DNA from: Pseudoselenomonas ruminantium
Lineage (GTDB): Bacteria > Bacillota > Negativicutes > Selenomonadales > Selenomonadaceae
Direction: 5' to 3'
Length of the DNA: 64,000 nucleotides
Assembly: GCF_900113715.1 (NCBI RefSeq)
Contig: NZ_FOQK01000008.1
Span: 53,619-117,618 of the forward strand
Shown here piece after piece: positions 43,866 to 54,198 of the stretch. Each line of letters begins with the position of its first letter. Within the stretch, counting starts at the first letter, position 1. The notes under the pieces were generated by a model. It ran no database searches. It was not told the DNA's origin and saw nothing but the letters and a program-made list of their open reading frames with translations. The translations under genes were made by a program, and so were the position numbers.

Positions 43866-44681
43866 ATGGTAAAAATTGTATTTTCGGATATCGACGGAAC
43901 GTTTTTGACGCCGGAGAGCAAGGTCAGTCCGGTCACGGCAGAGGCTGTCAAGAAGCTGTTGGCTAAGGATATACCGCTGGTGCTTGTATCGGCCCGGATG
44001 CCGGAAGCAATCTATCCTTTGACAGAAGCCATTGGCATCACGATTCCCATCATCAGTTACAGTGGCGCCCTGGCGCTTACCGCTGAGGGCGAGGAGCTTG
44101 GCAGTGTGACGATGGATGGGGCGGATACAGCGCGCCTGCTGGATGTCTTGGCTTCGGAATATCAAGAGGCTGTGGTAAACTATTATGCTGGCCATCACTG
44201 GTATGTCAAAGATGTGGCGAATGAACGCGTGCAGACAGAGGTGCGCATCACTTCTGCCCAGCCGCAAGCCGCTGATTTCCATGAGCGCTTGGAAGCTGGC
44301 GAAGTCCCGCATAAGATCCTGCTGATGGCTGAGCCAGAGCTGTGTGAGCGGGCGGAAGCGGAGCTGTCGGCACGGTTCCCGATGTTCCATGTGGTCCGCT
44401 CGGCAGCGTTCCTGCTCGAAATCATGGACGCGTCGGTATCGAAGGCCAGCGGCATTGCCGTGATGCTGGAGCACTTCGGGCTGACACCGGAGGAGGCACT
44501 GTCCTTTGGCGATAATTACAACGACACCGAGATGTTGGAACTGACAGGCCGCAGTGTCGCCATGGGGAATGCACCCGAGGCGATCAAGAAGTTGGCGACG
44601 GATGTTACAGCCGCCAATGCGGAAGATGGCCTGGCGAAGTTCTTGGAAAGAGAAATCTTGCAGGAGAACAGCGATGGATAA
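43866..44681 (+). CDS. Cof-type HAD-superfamily phosphatase
   Basis: A 271-residue HAD phosphatase of the Cof/YbjI class: motif I FSDIDGTFL, motif II near SARMPE, motif III Lys and motif IV SFGDNYNDTEML, with a C2-type cap between motifs II and III. The substrate is unknown; relatives hydrolyse sugar phosphates or nucleotides. The ATG at 43866 begins the conserved fold. It overlaps the adenine deaminase start by eight bases. Confidence 0.9.
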   Translation: MVKIVFSDIDGTFLTPESKVSPVTAEAVKKLLAKDIPLVLVSARMPEAIYPLTEAIGITIPIISYSGALALTAEGEELGSVTMDGADTARLLDVLASEYQEAVVNYYAGHHWYVKDVANERVQTEVRITSAQPQAADFHERLEAGEVPHKILLMAEPELCERAEAELSARFPMFHVVRSAAFLLEIMDASVSKASGIAVMLEHFGLTPEEALSFGDNYNDTEMLELTGRSVAMGNAPEAIKKLATDVTAANAEDGLAKFLEREILQENSDG

Positions 44682-46410
44682 GAAAAAACTTATGCGCGTG
44701 GCGCAGGGCAGGGAGTCTGCGGATCTCGTATTGAAAGGCGGCTTGGTTTTTGCTGGCTTCACGGGAAGCTTCAAGCCTTGCGATATTGCGATCAGCCAGG
44801 GTTATATCGCCGGAATCGGCCAATATTCCGGGCCAAATGAAGTCGATCTGCAGGGCCGGTACGTGACGCCAGGCTTTATCGATGCGCATGTGCATATCGA
44901 AAGTTCGATGCTGACGCCGCATGGCTTCGCGCGGACCGTGCTGCCCAAGGGCACGACAACGGTAGTAGCCGATCCGCATGAGATAGCCAATGTAGCAGGC
45001 TGTGTGGGCATCCGCTATATGATGGACGCAGCGGAAAGGCTGCCCATCGATATCAGGTTCATGCTGCCGTCCTGTGTGCCTGCAACGGCCTTGGAGGACA
45101 ATGGGGCTTGCCTTACGGCGGAAGAGCTGCGTCCGTTCCTGGCATCGCCACAGGTGCTAGGGCTGGGCGAGATGATGGACATAGCAGGGGTGCTCGCTGG
45201 TGATAAGAAGGTCTGGCAGAAGCTCGCACTGGTGGAGACTGTGGGTCTGGTCGATGGGCATGCACCGCAGCTGGCGGCAAAAGACTTGATGGCCTATGCC
45301 GCTGCTGGCATCCTGTCCGACCATGAGTGCGTGACGCCAGAGGAGGCAGAAGAGCGGCTGGCTGCCGGGATGTATCTTCTGATCCGCGAGGGTTCGGCCG
45401 CGCACAATCTTGATGCCCTGCTGCCTGCGGTGACGCTGGAAAACAGCAGCTTCTGCTGCTTCTGTACCGATGACCGCCATCCGGGGGACCTGCTGGAAGC
45501 GGGCGGCATCAATGCGATGGTGCGGCAGGCAGTAGCTAAGGGGATACCTGTCTCCCAGGCCTTGCAGATGGCTACGGTCAATACGGCGCGGTACTTCGGG
45601 CTCAAAGACTGTGGTGTCATTGCGCCAGGCCGCCGGGCGGATCTGCTGGTGTTTGAAGACTTCAAGGCTTGGGTGCCTGTGCAGGTATATGCGCAGGGCC
45701 GTTTGGCTGCTGAGCAGGGCCAGCCTGTGGAATCATTCTGGCAGGACTATGCCCCGCAGGTGGTGCCGCAGCGGCTGGAGGATTCCGTGCGGCTGGCAGC
45801 CGATGATGGCTTTTCGCTGGCGCTGCCAGTGACTGGTGAGGAGGCAAATGTCATCGAGCTGGTTCCGCGGCAGCTGCTGACCAAAAGGCGCTTTATGCAG
45901 GTGCCGGCAGAGAATGGCCTGGCTGCTGCCGATCCTGCCCAGGATATACTGAAACTGGCTGTATGCGAACGCCATAAGGGGACTGGGCGGATTGGGCTGG
46001 GGCTGGTGAAGGGATTTGGCCTGCAAAGCGGTGCCATCGCGCAGACCATCGGGCATGACAGCCACAATCTCATCGTCATCGGGACGAACGATGGCGATAT
46101 GCAGCTGGCGATAAGGACACTGGCTGCCTGTGGCGGCGGTGTGGCCATCGTGGCAGATGGTGTGGTACGCGGCTGTCTGGCGCTTCCTGTCGGCGGCCTT
46201 ATGACCGCACAGCCGGCTGTACAGGTAGCAGCCAAGGCTAAGCAGATGGAGGAGCTGGCCTATGCGCTCGGCGTGCGGCGTGAATACGATCCGTTCCTGA
46301 CGCTGGCTTTCCTGAGTCTGCCGGTCATTCCTGAGCTCAAGCTCAGTGACCGCGGGTTGGTCGATGTACAGGCTGGCAGGATCATCGCTATCGATGAACT
46401 GCCGGACTAA
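44674..46410 (+). CDS. ade: Adenine deaminase
   Basis: Metal-dependent hydrolase converting adenine to hypoxanthine and ammonia. The 578-residue product has the amidohydrolase metal motif DAHVHIESSMLTP, ADPHEIANV, LVDGHAP, SDHECV and CCFCTDDRHP, and a C-terminal domain with IGHDSHNLIVIG. It starts within the end of the HAD gene (GGAGAACAGCGATGG). It fits a purine-salvage step and may form a unit with the phosphatase. Confidence 0.93.
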   Translation: MDKKKLMRVAQGRESADLVLKGGLVFAGFTGSFKPCDIAISQGYIAGIGQYSGPNEVDLQGRYVTPGFIDAHVHIESSMLTPHGFARTVLPKGTTTVVADPHEIANVAGCVGIRYMMDAAERLPIDIRFMLPSCVPATALEDNGACLTAEELRPFLASPQVLGLGEMMDIAGVLAGDKKVWQKLALVETVGLVDGHAPQLAAKDLMAYAAAGILSDHECVTPEEAEERLAAGMYLLIREGSAAHNLDALLPAVTLENSSFCCFCTDDRHPGDLLEAGGINAMVRQAVAKGIPVSQALQMATVNTARYFGLKDCGVIAPGRRADLLVFEDFKAWVPVQVYAQGRLAAEQGQPVESFWQDYAPQVVPQRLEDSVRLAADDGFSLALPVTGEEANVIELVPRQLLTKRRFMQVPAENGLAAADPAQDILKLAVCERHKGTGRIGLGLVKGFGLQSGAIAQTIGHDSHNLIVIGTNDGDMQLAIRTLAACGGGVAIVADGVVRGCLALPVGGLMTAQPAVQVAAKAKQMEELAYALGVRREYDPFLTLAFLSLPVIPELKLSDRGLVDVQAGRIIAIDELPD

Positions 46411-46508
46411 GGTGTTCCCGGATGATTCCGGGAATGCTTCCTGCATTAATTGTCAGAATATACTACACGTTCTTATAAATTTGTAATAAATAAATAGCAA
46501 TAAAAAAT

Positions 46509-46563
46509 TTGACAGAATGATATACGTGTGCTATATTAAGACCATGAAATGTGCTCGAACACA
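46509..46563 (+). promoter_or_regulatory. Promoter and LacI-type operator of ara operon 1
   Basis: TTGACA at 46509-46514, 17-base spacer, TATATT at 46532-46537. The near-palindrome TGTGCTCGAACACA (46550-46563) begins 13 bases after the -10 box, just downstream of the start point, where a repressor would block transcription. The same arrangement is repeated at 52096-52150. Confidence 0.85.
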
Positions 46564-46606
46564 ATTTAAAAGATACCACTTAAAACCTATATGGAGGGGA
46601 TATGAA

Positions 46607-48031
46607 ATGAAAACAAGCACAGACAAAAGTGCAAGCAAGAAGATTTCTAGCAAGTTCATATATTTCTTTGGTTCCTTTGGTGGCATTTTGTTTGGCTACG
46701 ACATCGGTGTCATGACCGGTGCCCTGCCGTTTCTGCAGAATGATTGGGGCTTGCAGGGGAATGCAAGCGTCATCGGCTGGATCACTTCAGCCGTCATGTT
46801 TGGTGCGATTTTCGGTGGCGCTCTGGCTGGCCAGCTCTCAGACCGTCTGGGCCGCCGCAAGATGATCCTGCTTTCTGCACTTATCTTTATCATTGGTTCG
46901 GTTCTGTCTGGTATTGCACCACAGGATGGTACATTGTATCTCATTGCTGTGCGCACGCTCCTGGGCTTAGCGGTTGGTGCAGCATCGGCATTGGTTCCGG
47001 CTTATATGTCGGAGATGGCGCCAGCACGGCTGCGCGGCAGTTTGTCCGGAATCAATCAGACCATGATCGTATCTGGTATGCTGCTTTCCTATGTGGTTGA
47101 TTACCTGCTCAAGGATATGCCGGAAATGATCGCTTGGCGCTTGATGCTCGGCTTGGCGGCTGTCCCGGCTGTCATCCTGTTCTTCGGCGTCCTGCACCTG
47201 CCGGAATCGCCGCGTTTCCTTGTCCGTGGCGGCAAGCTGGCTGAGGCGCGTCAGGTATTGGCCTGCATCCGTCCCGAGTCCGAGGTTGAAGCTGAGCTGG
47301 CCGACATCCAGGCTACGGCCCGCGATGAACAGCAGGCAAAACAGTCTACGTCGCTTGCTACGCTGGTTTCGAACAAATACCGCTATCTTGTCGCTGCTGG
47401 TGTTGGTGTTGCTGCTTTCCAGCAGTTCCAAGGCGCTAATGCTATCTTCTACTACATCCCGATGATCGTGGAGCAGGCCACCGGCCAGGCAGCCAGCTCG
47501 CAGCTCATGTGGCCAATCATCCAGGGCATCATCCTCGTACTTGGTTCGCTGGTATTTCTGGGCATCGCTGACCGCTTCAACCGCCGCACGCTGCTGACGG
47601 TAGGCGGTACGGTCATGGGCTTGTCCTTCATCCTGCCGGCAGTGCTCAACAGCCTGATCCCGGGCATGGATCCGATGATGATTGTCTTCTTCCTCTGCAT
47701 CTATGTAGCATTCTATTCCTTTACGTGGGCTCCGCTCACTTGGGTCATCGTCGGTGAGATTTTCCCGCTGGCTATCCGTGGCCGTGCTTCGGGTATGGCA
47801 TCTTCGTTCAACTGGATCGGTTCGTTCCTTGTTGGCCTGCTGTTCCCAATCATGACGGCTACGATCTCGCAGGCAGCTGTGTTTGCCATCTTCGGTGTCA
47901 TCTGCCTGCTTGGTGTGGCCTTCATCCGCAATTGCGTGCCGGAGACCCGTGGCCATACGTTGGAGGAGATTGAGGCTGCTGGTACTCGCCATGGCGAGGC
48001 AGAGGATGCAAAGCCTGTACTGATGCATTGA
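46607..48031 (+). CDS. araE: Sugar:H+ symporter (MFS), probable arabinose permease
   Basis: A 474-residue major facilitator of the sugar-porter family with 12 predicted membrane segments. Signatures: GYDIGVMTGAL, DRLGRRKMI, PESPRFLVRGG, QQFQGANAIFYY, DRFNRRTL and PETRGHTLEEIE. The relation to AraE/XylE/GalP is by family; the arabinose substrate is inferred from the following araB-araD-araA genes and the shared operator. The ATG at 46607 follows GGAGGGG. Confidence 0.88.
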   Translation: MKTSTDKSASKKISSKFIYFFGSFGGILFGYDIGVMTGALPFLQNDWGLQGNASVIGWITSAVMFGAIFGGALAGQLSDRLGRRKMILLSALIFIIGSVLSGIAPQDGTLYLIAVRTLLGLAVGAASALVPAYMSEMAPARLRGSLSGINQTMIVSGMLLSYVVDYLLKDMPEMIAWRLMLGLAAVPAVILFFGVLHLPESPRFLVRGGKLAEARQVLACIRPESEVEAELADIQATARDEQQAKQSTSLATLVSNKYRYLVAAGVGVAAFQQFQGANAIFYYIPMIVEQATGQAASSQLMWPIIQGIILVLGSLVFLGIADRFNRRTLLTVGGTVMGLSFILPAVLNSLIPGMDPMMIVFFLCIYVAFYSFTWAPLTWVIVGEIFPLAIRGRASGMASSFNWIGSFLVGLLFPIMTATISQAAVFAIFGVICLLGVAFIRNCVPETRGHTLEEIEAAGTRHGEAEDAKPVLMH

Positions 48032-48067
48032 GGCGTCGAAGCTGGAAATGACTATGGGGGACTACTG

Positions 48068-49678
48068 ATGGAACTTATGAAGAATGCGGCCAGCATTGAA
48101 AATGGCGAAACGGCCCTTGGTATTGAGCTGGGGTCGACAAGAATCAAAACTGTGCTCGTGAACAGAAATTGCGAGACATTGGCGTCGGCCAGCTATGAGT
48201 GGGAAAACCAGCTGGAGGACGGCATCTGGACGTATGATCTTGACCGTGCCTGGGCTGGTATCCAGACCTGTTTCACGCAGGTGGCAGCCGACGTGCGCAG
48301 CCGCTATCATGTATCGTTCACCAAAATCGGTGCTATCGGCGTCAGTGCGATGATGCATGGGTATCTGCCCTTTGATGCCGAGGGACGCCAGCTGGCTGGC
48401 TTCCGTACTTGGCGCAACAACATCACGGGGGAGGCTGCCGATGCCTTGACGCAGGAGTTTGCCTTCAATATCCCGCAGCGCTGGAGCATTGCGCATCTCT
48501 ATCAGGCAATCCTGAATGGCGAGGAGCATGTCGGCAAGATCCATTTCCTGACGACGCTGGCTGGCTATATCCATTGGAAATTGTCAGGGGAGAAGGTACT
48601 GGGCATCGGTGATGCTTCGGGCATGTTCCCGATTGACAGTGCGGCCGGCGATTACGATGCTGCCATGCTGGCAAAATTTGGGCAGTTGGAAAAGGTACAG
48701 CCGTATAACTGGGATCTCAAAGAGATACTGCCGCAGGTACTCAAGGCTGGGGAAAAGGCCGGGGTACTGACGCCGGAAGGTGCACGTTTGCTTGACCCAT
48801 CAGGCAAGCTCGAATGGGGCAGCTTGATGGCACCGCCGGAAGGTGATGCTGGTACTGGCATGGTCGGTACGAACAGTGTCCGCAAACGCACGGGCAATAT
48901 CTCTGTCGGTACTTCGGCGTTCTCGATGAACGTTCTCGATGCGCCCCTCAAGGAAGTCCATCAGGATATCGACATGGTCACGACACCGGATGGTGCTCCC
49001 GTTGCCATGGTGCATACGAATAACTGCTCGTCGGATCTCAATGCTTGGGTCTCGCTCTTTGGCGAGTTTGCTGAGGCGATGGGACATGGGCTCAAACCCG
49101 ATAAGCTCTACGGCCTGCTGTTCAACCAGACGCGGCTGGCTGATAAGGATGCCGGCGGCCTGCTGAATTACAGCTGCCTGTCGGGTGAGAACATCACGCG
49201 CGTCGAGCAGGGCCGTCCGCTCTTCCTGCGTACGCCGCACAGCCATATGAATCTGGCGAATTTCATGCTGTCACAGCTCTATGCAGCCTTTGCACCCCTC
49301 AAGATCGGCATGGATATCCTCGTCCGTGAGGAGGGCGTGAAGACCGATGTGATGATCGCGCAGGGCGGCTTGTTCCAGACGCCAGTCATCGGCCAGCAGG
49401 TGCTTGCCGATGCACTGGGGATACCCATCACGGTCATGGAGACGGCGGGCGAAGGTGGCCCGTGGGGCATGGCTGTGCTGGCGGTCTTTGCCAAATGGGG
49501 CATGCCGGAGGAGACGCTGGCCGACTTCCTCGATCGCCATGTCTTCCGCCATCCGGAGAGCTCGACGCTCACGCCGAATGCGCAGGGCGTAGCTGGCTGC
49601 CAGGCCTTCATCAAGGCATATCAGGCCGGCTTGGCTGTCGAGAAAAAGGCCGGTACGGCTGTCAAGGAGACGGCCTGA
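48068..49678 (+). CDS. araB: L-ribulokinase-like FGGY kinase 1
   Basis: A 536-residue FGGY-family sugar kinase: phosphate-1 motif GIELGSTRIKTVLV, the catalytic-region segment [13 protein letters not shown] with FRTWRNN, and the late GGPWGMAV. In this operon (permease-kinase-araD-araA) it should phosphorylate L-ribulose. It is closer to the xylulokinase-like group than to enterobacterial AraB. It is a clear paralogue of the kinase at 52551, from which it differs mainly in the linker and C-terminus. GGGGGA precedes the ATG. Confidence 0.85.
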   Translation: MELMKNAASIENGETALGIELGSTRIKTVLVNRNCETLASASYEWENQLEDGIWTYDLDRAWAGIQTCFTQVAADVRSRYHVSFTKIGAIGVSAMMHGYLPFDAEGRQLAGFRTWRNNITGEAADALTQEFAFNIPQRWSIAHLYQAILNGEEHVGKIHFLTTLAGYIHWKLSGEKVLGIGDASGMFPIDSAAGDYDAAMLAKFGQLEKVQPYNWDLKEILPQVLKAGEKAGVLTPEGARLLDPSGKLEWGSLMAPPEGDAGTGMVGTNSVRKRTGNISVGTSAFSMNVLDAPLKEVHQDIDMVTTPDGAPVAMVHTNNCSSDLNAWVSLFGEFAEAMGHGLKPDKLYGLLFNQTRLADKDAGGLLNYSCLSGENITRVEQGRPLFLRTPHSHMNLANFMLSQLYAAFAPLKIGMDILVREEGVKTDVMIAQGGLFQTPVIGQQVLADALGIPITVMETAGEGGPWGMAVLAVFAKWGMPEETLADFLDRHVFRHPESSTLTPNAQGVAGCQAFIKAYQAGLAVEKKAGTAVKETA

Positions 49679-49722
49679 GCAGGTCATAGTCAGGATTTCC
49701 AGTCAAGAAAGGATCTTTTATC

Positions 49723-50451
49723 ATGTTAGAAGCGTTGAAGCAAGAAGTCTATGAGGCGAATATGATGCTGCCGAAGCTCGGCATTGTTACCTTTACCTGG
49801 GGAAATGTCTCGGGAATCGATCGCGAGCAGGGACTCTTTGTCATCAAGCCGTCGGGAGTTCCCTATGAGGATCTCAAAGCGGAGGACATGGTCGTCGTCG
49901 ATATGGAGGGACATGTGGTGGAAGGTGAGATGAATCCCTCGAGCGATACGATGACGCATCTGGTGCTATATAAGGAGTTCCCGAATATCGGGGCTGTTGT
50001 CCATACGCATTCTTCGTGGGCGGTATCGTTCGCCGAAGCCGGGCTGCCGATCGAGGCGCTGGGCACGACGCATGCCGATACCTTCTACGGTGATGTGCCG
50101 GTGACCGAGGCCCTGACCAAGGAAGAAATCGAGGGAGCCTATGAGGAGAATACCGGTCATGTCATCGTCCGGACATTCCGCAAACTGGGCATCGATCCCG
50201 ATGCTGTCCCGGCAGTGCTCGTCAAGCAGCATGGCCCGTTCACCTGGGGGCCGACGCCGAAAAAAGCCGTGGAGACGGCCAAGATCCTTGATGTCGTGGC
50301 GGAGATGAACTACCATGCGCTGCAGCTCACGCGGGCGGATGAACGCGTACCGCAGTTCCTGCTCGATAAGCATTACTATCGCAAGCATGGTGCCAATGCC
50401 TACTATGGGCAGAATAATGCCAAGTCAAACAGTGGTGTCACGCATCGCTGA
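49723..50451 (+). CDS. araD: L-ribulose-5-phosphate 4-epimerase
   Basis: A 242-residue class II aldolase-fold enzyme that converts L-ribulose 5-phosphate to D-xylulose 5-phosphate. The zinc-binding HTHSSWA motif, the phosphate-binding GNVSG and KPSG segments and the late KQHGPFTWG His are present. AAGGATC precedes the ATG. It is the only araD copy in the window, though araA and araB occur twice. Confidence 0.95.
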   Translation: MLEALKQEVYEANMMLPKLGIVTFTWGNVSGIDREQGLFVIKPSGVPYEDLKAEDMVVVDMEGHVVEGEMNPSSDTMTHLVLYKEFPNIGAVVHTHSSWAVSFAEAGLPIEALGTTHADTFYGDVPVTEALTKEEIEGAYEENTGHVIVRTFRKLGIDPDAVPAVLVKQHGPFTWGPTPKKAVETAKILDVVAEMNYHALQLTRADERVPQFLLDKHYYRKHGANAYYGQNNAKSNSGVTHR

Positions 50452-50493
50452 GCAGATACCGTATTTTCAGAACAAGCGAAGGGAAGAATTATC

Positions 50494-51918
50494 ATGTTAG
50501 AGACGAAAGAATATGAGTTTTGGTTTGTAGCTGGCAGCCAGTTCCTCTATGGCGAGGAGCAGCTCCGCAATGTTGCCCGCGATGTAGAGGATATGACGGC
50601 AAAGCTCAATGCAAGCGGCAAACTGCCGTATAAAGTTGTCTGCAAAGGGGTCATGACGACGGCTGATGGCATCACGGATTTCATGAAAGAGGTCAACTAT
50701 CACGATGAGGTGGCTGGTGTCATCACTTGGATGCACACCTTCTCGCCGGCCAAGAACTGGATCCGCGGCACGAAACTCCTGCAGAAACCGCTGCTGCATC
50801 TGGCAACGCAGTATCTCAATGAGATCCCGTATGCGACAATCGACTTTGACTATATGAACCTCAACCAGAGTGCCCATGGCGACCGCGAGTATGGCTATCT
50901 GAATGCCCGCCTCGGTCTCAACAACAAGATCGTCTATGGCTGGTGGGGCGATGAGGAAGTGCAGCAGGAGATTGCTGACTGGCAGGATGTTGCCGTAGCT
51001 TATAACGAGAGCTTCAAGATCCGCGTCTGCCGCTTTGGCGACACGATGCGCGATGTTGCCGTCACCGAGGGCGACAAGGTCGAAGCGCAGATCCAGCTGG
51101 GCTGGACGGTCGACTACTGGCCAGTCGGCGAGCTGGTGGATGTCATCGATGCAATCGATGAGAAGGCCATCGATGCTGAGTATGAGAAATTGCAGCGTGA
51201 CTACACGCTGAATCCGCAGCATAACAGCGAAGAGAAATTCGCTGAATCGGTACGCTATCAGCTGCGTGAATATCTGGGCATCAAACAGTTCCTCGATGAG
51301 AAGGGCTATACGGCATTCTGCACGAACTTCCAGGATCTCAAGGGGCTCAAACAGCTGCCAGGTCTTGCCGCACAGCTCCTGATGCGTGATGGCTACGGAT
51401 TCGGTGCGGAAGGCGACTGGAAACATGCCGCGCTTACGCGCCTGCTGAAGATCCTGTCCCATAACGACCGCACGGTCTTCATGGAGGATTACACGCTCGA
51501 TCTGCGCAAGGGTCATGAGGCTATCCTTGGTGCGCATATGCTTGAGGTTGACCCGACGATTGCCAGCGATAAGCCGAAGGTTGAGGTCCATCCGCTCGAT
51601 ATCGGCGGCAAGGATGATCCGGCACGCCTGGTATTCACTGGCGCTGATGGCGATGCCATCGATGTGACGATCGCTGATTTCCGCGACGGGTTCCGCATCA
51701 TCAGCTATCCAGTCACCTGCCGCAAGGCTGAGGCTGAGACGCCGCATCTGCCAGTAGCCAAACAGCTCTGGACGCCGACCGTCGGCCTCAAGGAAGGCGC
51801 AACCCGCTGGCTCGAAGCTGGCGGCGGCCACCATACGGTATTGAGCTTCTCAATCAAAGAATCCCAGCTACATGACCTTGCGGTTATGTTGGGCACGGAT
51901 TTGGTAGAAATCTGCTAA
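50494..51918 (+). CDS. araA: L-arabinose isomerase 1
   Basis: Converts L-arabinose to L-ribulose using Mn2+. The 474-residue product has the AraA start [14 protein letters not shown] and metal ligands in [27 protein letters not shown] and [10 protein letters not shown]. It ends operon 1 before the terminator at 51951. It is nearly the same length and sequence as araA at 54199. Confidence 0.97.
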   Translation: MLETKEYEFWFVAGSQFLYGEEQLRNVARDVEDMTAKLNASGKLPYKVVCKGVMTTADGITDFMKEVNYHDEVAGVITWMHTFSPAKNWIRGTKLLQKPLLHLATQYLNEIPYATIDFDYMNLNQSAHGDREYGYLNARLGLNNKIVYGWWGDEEVQQEIADWQDVAVAYNESFKIRVCRFGDTMRDVAVTEGDKVEAQIQLGWTVDYWPVGELVDVIDAIDEKAIDAEYEKLQRDYTLNPQHNSEEKFAESVRYQLREYLGIKQFLDEKGYTAFCTNFQDLKGLKQLPGLAAQLLMRDGYGFGAEGDWKHAALTRLLKILSHNDRTVFMEDYTLDLRKGHEAILGAHMLEVDPTIASDKPKVEVHPLDIGGKDDPARLVFTGADGDAIDVTIADFRDGFRIISYPVTCRKAEAETPHLPVAKQLWTPTVGLKEGATRWLEAGGGHHTVLSFSIKESQLHDLAVMLGTDLVEIC

Positions 51919-51950
51919 CCTCTGAAATACAGATATAAGTTCCCCGGAGA

Positions 51951-51989
51951 AGTCCGCTGGTTCAGAAACATGGAGCCAGCGGGCTTTTC
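51951..51989 (+). terminator. Terminator of ara operon 1
   Basis: GTCCGCTGG-...-CCAGCGGGC hairpin followed by TTTTC. Confidence 0.8.
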
Positions 51990-52095
51990 TTATAGGAATT
52001 GCAGGTTGTCTGGCATGTATGCGGATCAATTTTCTATGGCTGCGGCCATTGGCAGATAAAGGATACGATAAAATAAGATATAAATAATAAAGATA

Positions 52096-52150
52096 TTGAC
52101 AAAATAGGATAACAATGCTATAGTTTAGTCAATAGATGTGCTCGGACACA
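52096..52150 (+). promoter_or_regulatory. Promoter and operator of ara operon 2
   Basis: TTGACA at 52096-52101, 17-base spacer, TATAGT at 52119-52124, and TGTGCTCGGACACA at 52137-52150. The operator begins 13 bases after the -10 box, exactly as in operon 1, so both are probably repressed by the same LacI-family protein. Confidence 0.85.
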
Positions 52151-52189
52151 AAGAGCGCAGGACAATCACTCCGTGCAAGAAGGGAGAAT

Positions 52190-52537
52190 ATGAGGATGGA
52201 AGCTTCTCGTGAACTACTGCTGCAGAAGATGCTAAAAGCGGCGAATGACGCAAGACTCAGCTATCTAAAGGCGATTCATGCGGCTCGCAACAGGGATTTC
52301 GACAAGGCGAAGAATCTGCTGGAAACCGGTGACGGCCACGCTGATATCGGGCACGAGATCCATACCAGTCTCATGCAGGAAATATTGTCGTTGAGCGGCA
52401 AGGAGCTGCTGCTTCTGATCCATGCGGAAGATCAGCTCACCGGTGCCGAAGGGAACAAAGCGCTGGCCGTGGAGAGCATACACATCTATCAGGCGATGCA
52501 ATACGCACAATCGAATGTAGGATCACATGCAGTGTGA
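52190..52537 (+). CDS. Lactose-type PTS EIIA component
   Basis: A 115-residue PTS EIIA of the lactose/cellobiose (PTS_IIA) family: three-helix bundle with the phosphorylatable His78 in LLIHAEDQLTGA and helix 1 LLLQKMLKAANDARLSYLKAI. No EIIB or EIIC lies nearby, so it is an orphan. Its place as first gene of the second araB-araA operon suggests a regulatory phospho-protein or a link to a distant PTS. ATG 52190 follows AAGGGAG closely; ATG 52196 has better spacing. Confidence 0.85.
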   Translation: MRMEASRELLLQKMLKAANDARLSYLKAIHAARNRDFDKAKNLLETGDGHADIGHEIHTSLMQEILSLSGKELLLLIHAEDQLTGAEGNKALAVESIHIYQAMQYAQSNVGSHAV

Positions 52538-52550
52538 GAGGTGTCTAGCA

Positions 52551-54164
52551 ATGAATGAAGAAGAGATTCGGGCCAGCATTGAGGCTGGTGATACCGCGCT
52601 GGGACTGGAGCTGGGGTCGACGAACATCAAAGCCGTGCTCGTTACAAAGGATTTCCGCACGGTCGCCAGTGGCAGTCACGGCTGGGAAAACACGCTGAAG
52701 GATGGTATCTGGACGTATTCGCTCGATGAAGTATGGGAGGGCATACAGCGGTGCTATCAGAATCTGGCTGCTGAGGTGCAGACGCGTTATGGCATTGAAT
52801 TGAGGAAGATTGGTGCCATCGGCGTCAGCGCTATGATGCATGGCTATCTGGCTTTTGATCGGGAGGGAGCGCAGCTGGCGGAGTTCCGCACTTGGCGTAA
52901 CAATATCACGGCAGCTGCCGCGGATGAGCTCACCAAGGCGTTTGACTTCAATATCCCGCAGCGCTGGAGCATTGCCCATCTATATCAGGCCATCATGAAT
53001 GGCGAGGAATCCGTACGTGACATCGGCTTTTTGACGACACTGGCCGGCTATGTGCACTGGGAGCTCACAGGGGAGAAGGTGCTGGGCATCGATGATGCAT
53101 CGGGCATGTTCCCCATCGATCCGGCGACCGGGACATATGATGAGGCACGGTTAGCGATATTTGATAAGCTGGAGCTGGTAGAAAAGCAACCATGGAAGCT
53201 CAAGGATATCCTGCCAGTCGTCAAAGTCGCGGGTGAGCAGGCAGGCAGGCTTACGGACTATGGTGCGAAGATGCTCGATGTGAGTTGGAAGCTGGAGCCG
53301 GGAAGTCTCATGGCACCGCCGGAAGGCGATGCCGGTACGGGCATGGTCAGCACGAATGCCGTGCGCAAATGCACGGGCAATATCTCAGTCGGCACGTCGG
53401 CTTTCTCGATGAATGTGCTGGAGCAGCCGCTCAAGGCGGTGCATCAGGATATCGACATTGTCATGACGCCGGATGGAGCGCCAGTGGCTATGGTGCATAC
53501 GAATAACTGCACGTCAGACCTCAATGCCTGGATGGGTATCTTTGCTGATGTAGCCAAAGCCGTGGGCGCAACCGTAACGACGGGGGAGCTTTACGGCAGG
53601 CTGCTGGGAACCGTCAAGGCAGCCCGCAAGGACGCTGGCGGGCTGGTGAATTACAGCTGCCTGTCGGGCGAGAATATCACGCGCATCGAGAGCGGGCGGC
53701 CGCTATTTGTCCGCACGCCGCACAGTGCGATGAACTTGGGGAATTTCCTGCTGGCGCAGCTCTATGGTGCCTTTGCGCCATTGCGCATCGGCATGGATAT
53801 CCTGACTGGCGAAGAGCAGGTGGAGTCCGCGGGGATGATTGCGCAAGGCGGTTTGTTCAAGACACCGGAAATCGCGCAGCAGGCATTGGCGGATTTCCTC
53901 GGCATGCCGATCACGATCATGGAGACGGCCGATGCGGGCGGCCCTTGGGGGATGGCTTTATTGGCCGTCTATGCGGCGGAGCCCGAGGACAGCCGCAAGC
54001 CGTTAGCGGATTTCCTCGATCAGGAGGTATTCCGTGGCGTAAAGAGCACGACCTGCACACCGACGGCCGCTGGCCGCGAGGGGGCAGATCGCTTCATCAA
54101 GGCTTATCGCAGCGGCTTGCCGGCAGAGATTGCAGCGGCAGCCATCGCTGATGTAGATGAGTAA
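52551..54164 (+). CDS. araB: L-ribulokinase-like FGGY kinase 2
   Basis: A 537-residue paralogue of the kinase at 48068: [35 protein letters not shown], the same GDAGTGMV...VRK...[16 protein letters not shown] block and a late GGPWGMAL. Both kinases keep the same FGGY signatures, so activity is likely in both. The ATG at 52551 has GAGAGGTG 9 bases upstream. It follows the EIIA gene by 13 bp, so the pair is probably cotranscribed. Confidence 0.85.
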   Translation: MNEEEIRASIEAGDTALGLELGSTNIKAVLVTKDFRTVASGSHGWENTLKDGIWTYSLDEVWEGIQRCYQNLAAEVQTRYGIELRKIGAIGVSAMMHGYLAFDREGAQLAEFRTWRNNITAAAADELTKAFDFNIPQRWSIAHLYQAIMNGEESVRDIGFLTTLAGYVHWELTGEKVLGIDDASGMFPIDPATGTYDEARLAIFDKLELVEKQPWKLKDILPVVKVAGEQAGRLTDYGAKMLDVSWKLEPGSLMAPPEGDAGTGMVSTNAVRKCTGNISVGTSAFSMNVLEQPLKAVHQDIDIVMTPDGAPVAMVHTNNCTSDLNAWMGIFADVAKAVGATVTTGELYGRLLGTVKAARKDAGGLVNYSCLSGENITRIESGRPLFVRTPHSAMNLGNFLLAQLYGAFAPLRIGMDILTGEEQVESAGMIAQGGLFKTPEIAQQALADFLGMPITIMETADAGGPWGMALLAVYAAEPEDSRKPLADFLDQEVFRGVKSTTCTPTAAGREGADRFIKAYRSGLPAEIAAAAIADVDE

Positions 54165-54198
54165 TCCATATTTTATAGTACAAAGGAGTCGGTCACTT

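Noticed and set aside
46415..46433. Terminator after adenine deaminase
   Set aside because: TTCCCGG/CCGGGAA forms a short stem but no T run follows, so it was not listed as a terminator.
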